This document shows positions 31,882-40,108 of a stretch of DNA of 64,000 bases, in pieces. The DNA is from Devosia sp. GTDB taxonomy: Bacteria; Pseudomonadota; Alphaproteobacteria; Rhizobiales; Devosiaceae. The stretch covers positions 2,083,501 to 2,147,500 of the forward strand of contig NZ_CP075529.1 of assembly GCF_025809055.1 (NCBI RefSeq), given 5' to 3'. Numbering within the stretch: the first letter of the stretch is position 1; each line of letters begins with the position of its first letter. The notes below the pieces were generated by a model, which searched no databases, was not told where the DNA came from, and was given only the letters and a program-made list of their open reading frames with translations. The position numbers and the translations under genes were made by a program.

Positions 31882-32074
31882 CGCCCCGCACAGCCTTCCC
31901 GGCACCCTTGGCCGGTTCCGCCCAGCCCTGCCGTTCCCAGGCATCGGCCTGCGACGGACCGACTTCCGGCGGCCGCGCCTTCGGGTCCGGCCCGTCGACC
32001 ACCTTGAAACCGGTTCCTTTGGGGAACCGGTTTTCATGCGCGAGAACATCGGTCAGAGCAACGATCCTGCGCAT
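31862..32074 (-). CDS. Small conserved-looking head-region protein
   Basis: A 70-residue protein (MRRIVALTDVLAHENRFPKG) with a Pro/Lys-rich middle (VVDGPDPKARPPEVGPSQAD) and WERQGWAEPAKG. No recognised domain. It lies between the 197-residue gene and the head-tail joining gene with tight spacing (4 bp and an overlap), so it is very probably expressed. It may be a head completion protein; this is only positional. Confidence 0.6.
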   Translation of the reverse strand: MRRIVALTDVLAHENRFPKGTGFKVVDGPDPKARPPEVGPSQADAWERQGWAEPAKGAGKAVRGDDAGGE

Positions 32075-32078
32075 GGCC

Positions 32079-32672
32079 CTAAGCCTTCAGTTCGGGCAAG
32101 GCATCAACTTTTGCCTGTGCGCTGTCCACGGCCCTTTGCGCGGCCGCGCGGGCGTCCTCATCGGCATCGGATGTTAGGGCCTCCTGCGCCACCTGTGCGG
32201 TTTCCAGCGCGTCGAAAAGGCCGTTCCTGCGCTCGACTTCCGCCAGCATTTCCGCGCGCCCGGCCTGCTTGGCCTCTGCCAGCTTCTTGTCGAGACCGAC
32301 TTCGGCGGCGCCTGCCGCCTTGCCATCGTTGAAGGCCTTTTCGAGTTCGGCCTTGCTTGCATTGCCCTCCTGGGTCGACGGGGTGGGCTTGGTTTCGGCG
32401 CCCTCGCCCGCAAGGCCGAACATGATTTCGAGGCCCCGGTCCAGGCTGCCGTCAACCCCGAGCTCTTCACCAGTCTTGAAATAGGTGGGGCTAACAGTGG
32501 TGAAGGCATGTCGGCCATCACCCTTCCAGTGCCAGGGGTCGCTGTCCTTGCTGTCGCTCGTCAGCAAGTGCCGGCGGGCCCCGGCCTGCGCAGCCGTGAG
32601 CAGCAATACGTGGCCAGCCGGGATCGCACCGCCGACCGCTACGGTCAGAACCGTGTCTTTCTTCTTGGGCAT
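32079..32672 (-). CDS. Head-region protein with coiled-coil C-terminus
   Basis: A 197-residue protein. Residues 1-90 are beta-like (VLTVAVGGAIPAGHVLLLTA, DPWHWKGDGRHAFTTVSPTY). Residues ~105-197 are Ala/Glu/Lys-rich helix (KAELEKAFNDGKAAGAAEVG, LDKKLAEAKQAGRAEMLAEV) with coiled-coil pattern. It follows the major capsid gene after a hairpin. A head decoration or connector role is possible, but no family is recognised. Confidence 0.55.
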   Translation of the reverse strand: MPKKKDTVLTVAVGGAIPAGHVLLLTAAQAGARRHLLTSDSKDSDPWHWKGDGRHAFTTVSPTYFKTGEELGVDGSLDRGLEIMFGLAGEGAETKPTPSTQEGNASKAELEKAFNDGKAAGAAEVGLDKKLAEAKQAGRAEMLAEVERRNGLFDALETAQVAQEALTSDADEDARAAAQRAVDSAQAKVDALPELKA

Positions 32673-32711
32673 TTTCAGAACTCCGGAGGTTTCAGGTTAT
32701 GGAAACAACCA

Positions 32712-32734
32712 AGCCCGCGCACATGGCGCGGGCT
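32712..32734. terminator. Hairpin downstream of the major capsid gene
   Basis: AGCCCGCGC and GCGCGGGCT flank ACATG. It lies between the end of the capsid gene and the next head gene. The minus strand continues TTGGTTGTTT, so partial termination after the capsid gene is plausible; the opposite side is also T-rich (TTTCTTCTTT on plus). It would raise capsid mRNA over downstream genes. Confidence 0.55.
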
Positions 32735-32760
32735 TTCTTCTTTCCATCGGACGTGCAGGC

Positions 32761-33702
32761 CTAGGCCTGGGTGAAGGTCACCAGCACCGCACCGCGCCAG
32801 TCGCCATAGCCGACATTGCCACCCCAATCGACGCCGTACATGCATTCGCCGGTCTTGGTGCAATGCTCGCTGTCCGGGCCAAGGGCCCAAGGCTCGGCAT
32901 CGTATTCCTGCTGCAGCACGAACGGCTTCACCTGGCCATCGGTGCGGAACACCGCGAACTTGGTCGACCAGCTGGAAAGGCGCGGGTTGACCTGGACGGT
33001 AATGTCCAGCTTGCCTTTGAGGGCTGGCAGCAGGTTGGTGCCGCCGCCCGAGGCCAGCAGGGCGGTCACGGCCTCGAGAGCCGCACGCATCATCGTGACC
33101 GGCACCATAACCAGGAACTGCATGGCCGACTGATTGGTCGGCTCGCCCTGGTCGTCGGTAAAGCCATACATGGCCTGGATGGCTGCCATGATACCGTCAG
33201 TCATGTCGGCCGCGTTTGGCGTGGCCGGCGCGGCGATAGCCTTGCTGATGTCATTGCTCTGCGCCGCCTCGTCACGGTCCTTGTGGTCCGTATCGAAGAA
33301 ATACTGGCCGTCATAGCAGATCTGGCTCTCGCCATTGAGGATCAGCGTCGAAAGCAGCTTCGCCGGGTGGCCGAGAACGCGCTCGCCAAACTGGGCGACC
33401 CGCCGCTCGATCATACCCATCTTGTCGCGCCGCATATCCTTGCGCTGAACGCGAATGCTGCTTTCGAAGTCCTTGTTGTCGATCTTGAAGGAATATTCCT
33501 TCAATTCTTCCACGCGGCGGCCGCCGATGAACTCGTGCAGGCCAGGCACATTGCCGAGCCAGCCATAGTCCTCACTGCCATCGTCGGAATCGACGCGCAT
33601 GGCCAGCTGGTCAACCCAGCCGGTTCCGCCGACGTCGATTGCCGTGAGCATCATGGCGATCACCGAAGCGTCGGTAATGTAGTCAAACTGCGAGGGGCGC
33701 AT
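32761..33702 (-). CDS. Major capsid protein, Mu gpT-like
   Basis: A 313-residue protein with Mu gpT-type capsid features: LAMRVDSDDGSEDYGWLGNV, RRVEELKEYSFKIDNKDFES, SIRVQRKDMRRDKMGMIERR, and the late GGNVGYGDWRGAVLVTFTQA. GYGDWRG near the C-terminus and DNKDFE(S/A) near the start are the most diagnostic. It forms the HK97-fold shell. The rest of the head module is lambda-like, so this is a mosaic head. Start ATG at 33702. Confidence 0.85.
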   Translation of the reverse strand: MRPSQFDYITDASVIAMMLTAIDVGGTGWVDQLAMRVDSDDGSEDYGWLGNVPGLHEFIGGRRVEELKEYSFKIDNKDFESSIRVQRKDMRRDKMGMIERRVAQFGERVLGHPAKLLSTLILNGESQICYDGQYFFDTDHKDRDEAAQSNDISKAIAAPATPNAADMTDGIMAAIQAMYGFTDDQGEPTNQSAMQFLVMVPVTMMRAALEAVTALLASGGGTNLLPALKGKLDITVQVNPRLSSWSTKFAVFRTDGQVKPFVLQQEYDAEPWALGPDSEHCTKTGECMYGVDWGGNVGYGDWRGAVLVTFTQA

Positions 33703-33733
33703 TGAAATGGTTCCTTTCTTTCAGGTTCGCGCC

Positions 33734-34180
33734 TTACGCGGCCGCGGCGGCAAGCGCATCGGTGTGCGCTTTCGCCAGGGCCGCATCGAATTCGACAATG
33801 CAGTCAGTCGAAGCGATCCAGCGGGAGACAAAGCCGATCAGCGAGTTGCTGGTGGCGGTGAGGGTGAAGGTGTCATCGTCACTGGCATAGACGGGGACAC
33901 GGTCATTGGCAGCCACGGTCGTGGCACCGGCGACGGTGAGCCGGATACGTCCACGGGTGCGCACCTGGACACCGATGGCGCCAGCGGCGCCAGCGGCATT
34001 GTCGGCCTTGGCGACCGCGAAGCCCAGAAAGGCATCGCCGGCCGCGAGCGGGCGGGCATAACCGGCGCCGTTTTCACCGACGGCGGCACCCTGGAAAATG
34101 ATGTCGGCAGCGATGACCGGATATTCCTCCTTGTCATCGATCTGAAATTGCCGCTGCTTGTTGGTTGCGAGCGTGGTCAT
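33734..34180 (-). CDS. Capsid decoration-type protein (DUF2190-like)
   Basis: A 148-residue protein rich in Ala, Gly and Val with regular strands (YPVIAADIIFQGAAVGENGA, GDAFLGFAVAKADNAAGAAG, GVQVRTRGRIRLTVAGATTV). This is typical of DUF2190/decoration proteins encoded between the protease and the capsid protein. It probably stabilises the expanded capsid. A 2-bp gap separates it from the protease gene. Confidence 0.75.
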   Translation of the reverse strand: MTTLATNKQRQFQIDDKEEYPVIAADIIFQGAAVGENGAGYARPLAAGDAFLGFAVAKADNAAGAAGAIGVQVRTRGRIRLTVAGATTVAANDRVPVYASDDDTFTLTATSNSLIGFVSRWIASTDCIVEFDAALAKAHTDALAAAAA

Positions 34181-34182
34181 GA

Positions 34183-35559
34183 TCAGGCTCCTTTCTTGCC
34201 CGGCTTGCGGGCCTCATGCTTCTTGAGGTTCACGTAGTGCTCGACCTTCGGGAAGTCGGCCTGCAGCGTCTCGCTGGCCTCCCATTCGGCTTTCCAGCCC
34301 TCGGGGGTCTGGGCGACAGGCTTGCCCTCGCCTTCCCCGGCCGGCGCGGCCGCCGATGCATCGGCATCATCGCCTTCCAGGGCACCAAGCACGGATGCCT
34401 TGGCGAATACTCCCGCGTTGACGAGCGCCAGAGCGGTGTCCGCCGGAGAACTGCCATCAGCCTTGGCATCGGCGATGATCTTGAGACCATCGGCATTGCC
34501 CTTCACATGCGGCACGAGGCCATCGAGCCCGACGACCCGCTCGCGTTCCGACCTCATGGAAGCCTGATGCTTGGTATCGACATCGGCGAGGGCTTTGGCC
34601 ACGGCCGCGTCGAGATCGGCCTGGGTCAGTCCCGCATTGGTTTCGGCCGCGGGTGCGCCGTTGGTCTCGCTCATGGTTCGTCCTTTCTGCGAGGGAGAGC
34701 GCCCGGGGGCGCGGGTCAGGTCCGAAAGGACCGATTCAAAGGTACCGACGCGGTCGGCCAGGCCGATATCGACCGCCTGTTGTCCAGTGTAGATTCGGGC
34801 TTCAGTTGCGCGCGCTGCATCCGCCGACATGCGCTTCCCGCGTCCTGCCGCCACGGCGTTCACGAAGTCGGCATAAAGTCCGTCAATCCGCGCCTGCCAA
34901 TCGGCACGCACGCTGTCCGGCAATGGCCCGAACGGATGGCCGTCTGCTTTGTGGGCGCCGGCAATGATCAGCGTCGGCTTGAGACCGTCCTGTTCCAGCT
35001 TGCCCGAGGCATCCACATGCAGGCTGACGACACCGATCGACCCCGACACGCCAGACGATGTCGTGACGATTTCCGTGGCACCGCTGGCGATGAGATACCC
35101 AGCCGAGGCCGCCACGCCGTTCACCACGGCAACAACCGGCTTTCGGGTCGCGATGTCTCGCACCATGGCGGCCGTCTCGAATGCGCCCACGGCCTCACCA
35201 CCTGGCGTATGCATGTCCAGGACAAGGGCCCGCACATCGTTGGCCTTGTCGGCCTGCTTGAGCTGGAACTGGATGCCCTCATAGGAAGTCAGACCAGACG
35301 ATGCCCCAATCCATGCACCACGGTTCACGAGCGACCCCGTGATCGTGATGATCCCGATCCCATTCGACACATTGAATGGCCGCGCCCGGCGCGAGCCATC
35401 CGGCTCGATCAATACGGGCGACCCTTCAAAACGGCTGAGATCGGGGCCGTCGATGCCAATCCGACCGGCCAGCACTCCTGCGACAACCTCGGCCTTTTCA
35501 GGGGTCAGCAGGAGTGGCTGGTTCAGCACCAGGTCAGCGATGCGAGCAAGTGCGGTCAT
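34183..35559 (-). CDS. Head maturation protease (S49 family, gpC-like) with C-terminal scaffold-like region
   Basis: A 458-residue protein. Residues ~70-280 are a SppA-like S49 serine protease: ALVLDMHTPGGEAVGAFETA, the nucleophile region VVNGVAASAGYLIASGATEI and TTSSGVSGSIGVVSLHVDAS. The C-terminal ~170 residues are helical and charged (DLDAAVAKALADVDTKHQAS, KLIN-free, ending YVNLKKHEARKPGKKGA), as in lambda gpC, where an internal scaffold frame lies in this part. It processes the prohead. It overlaps the portal stop by 4 bp. Confidence 0.87.
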   Translation of the reverse strand: MTALARIADLVLNQPLLLTPEKAEVVAGVLAGRIGIDGPDLSRFEGSPVLIEPDGSRRARPFNVSNGIGIITITGSLVNRGAWIGASSGLTSYEGIQFQLKQADKANDVRALVLDMHTPGGEAVGAFETAAMVRDIATRKPVVAVVNGVAASAGYLIASGATEIVTTSSGVSGSIGVVSLHVDASGKLEQDGLKPTLIIAGAHKADGHPFGPLPDSVRADWQARIDGLYADFVNAVAAGRGKRMSADAARATEARIYTGQQAVDIGLADRVGTFESVLSDLTRAPGRSPSQKGRTMSETNGAPAAETNAGLTQADLDAAVAKALADVDTKHQASMRSERERVVGLDGLVPHVKGNADGLKIIADAKADGSSPADTALALVNAGVFAKASVLGALEGDDADASAAAPAGEGEGKPVAQTPEGWKAEWEASETLQADFPKVEHYVNLKKHEARKPGKKGA

Positions 35560-37139
35560 GGCTGGCTCCGATCCGTGCCATCGTTGTTGGTTTCGTCATT
35601 GCGCGCGGGCGCGGGGCCGGACGGTTCCCTGCCCAGTGTTTTGCGTTCGTGAAGGATCTGCGCGCTCTTGGTGTCGAAATCGCCGCCCGTGCGCTCGGTC
35701 ATCACCTGTTCGCGGGTCTTCACGCCCATTTCGATGTCGGTCTTGTCCGAGTTAGATTCGACCTGCGGGTTTATCTGGATGCGGGTCGGACCGACCCAGA
35801 CACGACCGAGCCAGGCATTGCGCTTGATCGGATCATCGAAAAATCCCGGCGCATCGAAGCGGCCGAGGGCAACCATTTCCGTGAACTGCCAGAGCCTGAT
35901 CTGGTCGATCGCGCTGCGGATCAGCCATGCCTGGTCGACCTGGTCGGCCTTGTAGGCAACCTCGAGGGCACCACGCGATGCGGAGAAACTCGAATTGAAG
36001 TGCATCAGCAGCACCTCGTAGGGCAGGCTCAGCGCCACGCCGATATATTCGCAGAACGACCGCACGAAATCGCCGAATGCGGCGTTCGGACGCTCGGGCT
36101 TCTTGACTTCGATGTCACTGCCATAGGGCAGTGTGGTTATTGTCAGGTCCTCTAGCGTAAGTTCGCCGGTCTCATCCTGCTGACCCTGCGGATTGGTCAG
36201 CAATGGCTCCCCGTCGTCGCCAAGGCCGGTCTTTTCGAATGCAAACAGATAGGCGTCGTTGACAGCCGCCTTGATTTCGGCATCGGTGTAGTCGCTCAAC
36301 TGCTTGAGCTGCTCGATGATCGGCGCGAACAGCGGCACTCCGCGCACCTGCCCCGGGCGCGAAAACTGGCGCGGCAGTAGAAACTGAACCATGCCGGATT
36401 GCGCACCGCGACGGGCGATATACGACCACTGCATCGCAGTTGCGGTGAGATCGCCGGGATGCCGATCGGCAATCCAGTAACCAAGTTCTTCGCCGTCGCG
36501 CGTGCGCTGCACACCGCCCTGGAGCACTTGGGTGTCCGGCTGCCGGTTAGGATTGCCGATGCGGTCAGCCTCAATCAGCACCACGCGGGTGCCGTAGGTT
36601 TCGCCGCGCCGCTTCCGGAAACGCCGCCCGATGCCGATATCGCCGGACACGCGAGCGGATCGGTACATCAGCCGCTGCATGTCCTGAAAATGCTGCTGAC
36701 CGGTCCAGTCACACTCGGCCTCGAAAATCTCCCACTCGCGCTCGATCTGATACTGAAGCGCCGCCCGTTCAGCCGGGTCCGTGATCCCCAGCACATCGCC
36801 GTCGATCACGCTGCGCAGCACAAGGCCGGTACCGACAACGCCATTGGTCTTGGTTGCCATGGCGCCGGCCACCAGCGGGTGGTTGCGCTCAAGATCACGG
36901 GAACGCCCGCGCAATGTGCCCAGGTCCGGCAGGATGTCTGTCGCGGGACTGCCCTCGCCGGCCTTCCAGTTGCGGGTGCGGCGGCTATTGCGGTTACCCG
37001 CCTGATATCCGCCGCGTCCGGGTGATAGTCCGGCCACCGACATTGCCGCACCGGTAAATCCGCGATTGATGGACGTGCCGAGGCCCGCGAGGGCCAAGGC
37101 GGCGCGCCCGCGCAGTGAGTTCCGCTTTGCAACGGCCAT
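35556..37139 (-). CDS. Portal protein, lambda gpB family
   Basis: A 527-residue portal. Signatures: GRSRDLERNHPLVAGAMATK, VGTGLVLRSVIDGDVLGITD, CDWTGQQHFQDMQRLMYRSA, RGVPLFAPIIEQLKQLSDYT and the late LPYEVLLMHFNSSFSASRGA, LEVAYKADQVDQAWLI, as in lambda-type portals. The dodecamer is the DNA gateway and the docking site for terminase. It sits between gpW-like and protease genes exactly as in lambda. Confidence 0.92.
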   Translation of the reverse strand: MAVAKRNSLRGRAALALAGLGTSINRGFTGAAMSVAGLSPGRGGYQAGNRNSRRTRNWKAGEGSPATDILPDLGTLRGRSRDLERNHPLVAGAMATKTNGVVGTGLVLRSVIDGDVLGITDPAERAALQYQIEREWEIFEAECDWTGQQHFQDMQRLMYRSARVSGDIGIGRRFRKRRGETYGTRVVLIEADRIGNPNRQPDTQVLQGGVQRTRDGEELGYWIADRHPGDLTATAMQWSYIARRGAQSGMVQFLLPRQFSRPGQVRGVPLFAPIIEQLKQLSDYTDAEIKAAVNDAYLFAFEKTGLGDDGEPLLTNPQGQQDETGELTLEDLTITTLPYGSDIEVKKPERPNAAFGDFVRSFCEYIGVALSLPYEVLLMHFNSSFSASRGALEVAYKADQVDQAWLIRSAIDQIRLWQFTEMVALGRFDAPGFFDDPIKRNAWLGRVWVGPTRIQINPQVESNSDKTDIEMGVKTREQVMTERTGGDFDTKSAQILHERKTLGREPSGPAPARNDETNNDGTDRSQP

Positions 37140-37376
37140 CTAGTTCACCAAATACCTTGTGCGGGAGCGTCCTGCCGTTGCGGCGGTCAGCGATTGCACT
37201 TTGCCATTCCAATAGTCGATGCGCTTGCTCACCTCGGCCAGGTCCGACCGCTTGAGCATTCGCCGCGAGCCATCGACATCGATGGCGTACTCCTGGCTGG
37301 TTGCGAGAGCTTCCTCGGCCGCAAGCCACAAGGCCAACTTGGCCTCCGCCTGCGCCAGCGTAATTCCAGCCATCAA
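37140..37376 (-). CDS. gpW-like small head-tail joining protein
   Basis: A 78-residue helical protein (MAGITLAQAEAKLALWLAAE, EALATSQEYAIDVDGSRRML, KRSDLAEVSKRIDYWNGKVQ). The short helices and the conserved SLAQ-type start, with location between the large terminase and portal genes, match lambda gpW and related DUF6148 proteins that complete the head for tail attachment. It overlaps terminase by 4 bp and abuts the portal start. Confidence 0.8.
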   Translation of the reverse strand: MMAGITLAQAEAKLALWLAAEEALATSQEYAIDVDGSRRMLKRSDLAEVSKRIDYWNGKVQSLTAATAGRSRTRYLVN

Positions 37377-39361
37377 TTTATCCTCAATTTCCGGACACGC
37401 GACCGCGCGGACTGTGCCGACGGCGCCAGGGCCGGTTGCGGCGTCGGCGCTTGCGCCAGCAAATCTTCAAGGTCGCCCTGCACCGGAGCGGGAACACTGT
37501 CCCGCTCCCGCTCATACCGCTCCCAGACGCTATCCATCAGTGCGCGGGTCGGGCCCGCGATGCGGATAAAGGCCGCCTCGGCCTGCAAATGCGTATCCAG
37601 GCCTTCATTGGCCTGGTTAGGGTCCTTGACCCAGACATAGTGCTCAAAGCCCTGCCGTGTCGTGACACGCTTCCGGCTCTCCGCCGTCACCTGTCGATAG
37701 AACTCGTCGTCGAAGCCGCTGGGCAGATCGACATATCCGCGTTCCGACTGGTCATCTTTGGCCAGGTTGCGGTACAGCGCCATTTTCAACACCGACGTCG
37801 CGAAGTTGAAGAACCGCTTGCTATAGGGCAGTCGCTTGCCCTGCCGGTTCACTTCCTTTTTCACGCCGATCAGCAGCGGCGCGGCTTCGGAGCCTACGCC
37901 TCGGACCATAATCACCCGGCTAGCCGGATGTCTCTTGGCCCAGCCCCAGACATCGTCGGTCCAGGCATTGCCGTCGATCGCCAGCACGTCGATTTCGAGG
38001 CGGCGGCCATAAGCATTGGCAAACCCCTGCTTCAGCAGACCGTCGAGGAACGCCCGGGCCTGGTCGGACGATATGTGTCCGGGAAAGACGCCATGATCGA
38101 CAATCGCCCGCCTATGTTCTCGCCCCCATGCTACGACCTGCCACTCGACCCGATCTTTCTGGCAGTCGACCCCGCAGGTGACAATGACGTGGCCGACTGG
38201 AATACGGCCCCGCTCGCGCTCTGATTTTGCCCCACGGTCCCGCAGCAGTTCCCAGGATGGCGCGTCACCAAGGGTGCGATAGGCGCGGCCGACAACATCG
38301 TTGAAGAAAGTCTGCTCCGAGGCCGGATTTCCGCGACCCGTCAACCAGGCGCGAGCAATGCGCTCGAAACTCTGCAGCAGCGAGTATGCCGACCATAGGT
38401 GAAAGGAGCGATGGACCCGCTTGGCGCCAGGATTTGATGCGCGCCAGGCCGCTTCCGGCTTCTGGGGATCACTCTCTTTCGCCTTCGCCGCGGCAAACAT
38501 TTGCGGGCGGTGCCAGTCTTCGATGACGCCGCCGCAATTCGGCTCGACACAAAGGAAGTGCGAGCGCTCGGGATGCTCCTCATCGAGATTGGCGAGAAAA
38601 TTCTCCCACTCAAGCGTTTGGGAATGACCGCAGTGCGGGCACGGCAGATAGAGTTTTTCCTGACTGCCCTGCTCGAATGCCTTGCTGATCCGGCATCCAG
38701 GTTCGACAAGCGGCGTCGATATCTTGAATATCTTGGCGAACTCATGCGCCTGGCTGCGGCTGTCGGCCTGCGTCTCAGGATCACCGGCGGCGTTCATTTC
38801 CCACTTGGCCAGGTCATCTTGTACCTGGCGCTTCATGGTCACCTGGGACAGCGATGCCGGCGAGTTTGCTCCGGAAATCTGGATGGCGCCCTTGCCGTCC
38901 AGCCGCTCCTTGTAGAGCACGCTATCAAGCCCATCGCGCGCCTTGCTGGGGAACACCTTGGACAGTGCCGTGGTGCCCTTGAGCATGGGCGAGAGCTTCA
39001 TCTTGCTCCAGCGCTGTGCATTGTTCTCGGTCGGATGGACATACAGGAAATCCCCCGGGTCCATGTCCATCGACCCACCACAAAAAATGTTCGCAAGCAC
39101 TGTCCCGCCGAGCTGCGCAGACTTCGCCATCGTCACGACGCGACAGGGGTCATCCGGCGACAGGGCCCGCAGGATTTCGTCGAAGTAGAAGAACAGGTCG
39201 CGGTTGTAAGGGCCCGGCATCGGGCTCTCGCGCTGCGAAAAGACGATGTTGCTCTCCGCCCATCCGAGGTAGTCGACGGGTGGCGGCGGCGTCATCACGT
39301 CCGCAAAGACTTCTGTCGCGAGGCGCTCGGCATTGGCGACATTGACGATCATCTGCATCAC
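37373..39361 (-). CDS. Terminase large subunit, lambda gpA family
   Basis: A 662-residue packaging ATPase/nuclease. Lambda gpA-type segments: DYLGWAESNIVFSQRESPMP, RVVTMAKSAQLGGTVLANIF (ATPase region with SAQLGGT), KMKLSPMLKGTTALSKVF, the zinc-like LYLPCPHCGHSQTLEWEN with FLCVEPNCGG, VTCGVDCQKDRVEWQVVAWG in the nuclease part and LAIDGNAWTDDVWGWAKRHP. It cuts at cos and translocates DNA into the prohead. It overlaps the small subunit gene by 4 bp. Confidence 0.93.
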   Translation of the reverse strand: MMQMIVNVANAERLATEVFADVMTPPPPVDYLGWAESNIVFSQRESPMPGPYNRDLFFYFDEILRALSPDDPCRVVTMAKSAQLGGTVLANIFCGGSMDMDPGDFLYVHPTENNAQRWSKMKLSPMLKGTTALSKVFPSKARDGLDSVLYKERLDGKGAIQISGANSPASLSQVTMKRQVQDDLAKWEMNAAGDPETQADSRSQAHEFAKIFKISTPLVEPGCRISKAFEQGSQEKLYLPCPHCGHSQTLEWENFLANLDEEHPERSHFLCVEPNCGGVIEDWHRPQMFAAAKAKESDPQKPEAAWRASNPGAKRVHRSFHLWSAYSLLQSFERIARAWLTGRGNPASEQTFFNDVVGRAYRTLGDAPSWELLRDRGAKSERERGRIPVGHVIVTCGVDCQKDRVEWQVVAWGREHRRAIVDHGVFPGHISSDQARAFLDGLLKQGFANAYGRRLEIDVLAIDGNAWTDDVWGWAKRHPASRVIMVRGVGSEAAPLLIGVKKEVNRQGKRLPYSKRFFNFATSVLKMALYRNLAKDDQSERGYVDLPSGFDDEFYRQVTAESRKRVTTRQGFEHYVWVKDPNQANEGLDTHLQAEAAFIRIAGPTRALMDSVWERYERERDSVPAPVQGDLEDLLAQAPTPQPALAPSAQSARSRVRKLRIN

Positions 39362-39975
39362 GCGTCCGCCCCCTCGCCAACGACCATTTCCACCGTTTCC
39401 GTCATCGACTGCGCACGGCCGCGTGCGCGCTCGGCCTCGGAGGCCTTCTTTTCCGTTCGGACCCGGCGCAGCTCGTGCAACACGTCGCGCTGCGGTATTT
39501 CGAACCGCGCGGCTATGGCCGCTGCGAAGTCCGCCAGCATGGCGCCATTGGCCTCATCGACCTGCTGCGCCAGGCGCGTCATCTGCGCCCGTACCTCGCC
39601 TGCCGGCACCAGCGTGCCGAGGCGCTCCTGCTCGTCGATGGTCTCGCGTCGATTCCTGCGCTTCTCCTGCTCAAGACGCTCGAGCTGGATCTGATGCGCC
39701 ACGTCATCGCGCTTCTGCACCCGTTGCGGTCCATCGGAAGGGTCCTGCTCGACCGGACCGACATCGAGCCGCGTGCCCAGCCCGTTGCCCATGGCTTGTC
39801 CAGGATCACGCCTGAGGGCGATTTGCGCCTTAGCCCGATCGACGATGATGCGCGCATTCCGCCCCTCGCCGTCGAGGCAATCCAGCCCGATCACACCCTC
39901 GCTGAGCCATTGGCTGACCCGGCCGGGCGTGACATTGCACTCCCGGGCAAAGTCGCCCTTGGACATCGTCTGCAT
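39358..39975 (-). CDS. Terminase small subunit, Nu1-like
   Basis: A 205-residue protein with an N-terminal winged helix (MSKGDFARECNVTPGRVSQW, LSEGVIGLDCLDGEGRNARI) that recognises the packaging site, followed by a long coiled coil (RVQKRDDVAHQIQLERLEQE, KRRNRRETIDEQERLGTLVP) for oligomerisation and gpA binding. The gene directly precedes gpA as in lambda. Upstream repeats at 39980-40016 may be its binding sites. ATG at 39975 or 39966. Confidence 0.88.
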   Translation of the reverse strand: MQTMSKGDFARECNVTPGRVSQWLSEGVIGLDCLDGEGRNARIIVDRAKAQIALRRDPGQAMGNGLGTRLDVGPVEQDPSDGPQRVQKRDDVAHQIQLERLEQEKRRNRRETIDEQERLGTLVPAGEVRAQMTRLAQQVDEANGAMLADFAAAIAARFEIPQRDVLHELRRVRTEKKASEAERARGRAQSMTETVEMVVGEGADA

Positions 39976-40088
39976 TTTAGCTCTTTAGGCTCCTGTTTAG
40001 AGCGCTCTTTAGGCTCTAAAAAACCAGTCAGACTGGCCAAAGCCCGGGGCCCGAATTACCCGCGGGGCGCGAGGGTCTGAAAGGACCC
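39976..40088. other. Candidate cos region with terminase binding repeats
   Basis: GCTCTTTAGGCTC occurs at 39980-39992 and 40004-40016 (24 bp apart). TTTAGAG and CTCTAAA flank the second copy. Further on there is a GC-rich stretch at about 40040-40070 and a hairpin GGGTC/GACCC (40073-40088). In lambda, cos lies directly upstream of nu1 and holds repeated Nu1 sites, and this is the same position. Repeats are seen; the cos role is inferred. Confidence 0.45.
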
Positions 40089-40108
40089 AAAGGCCGTGGA
40101 ACATTGTT

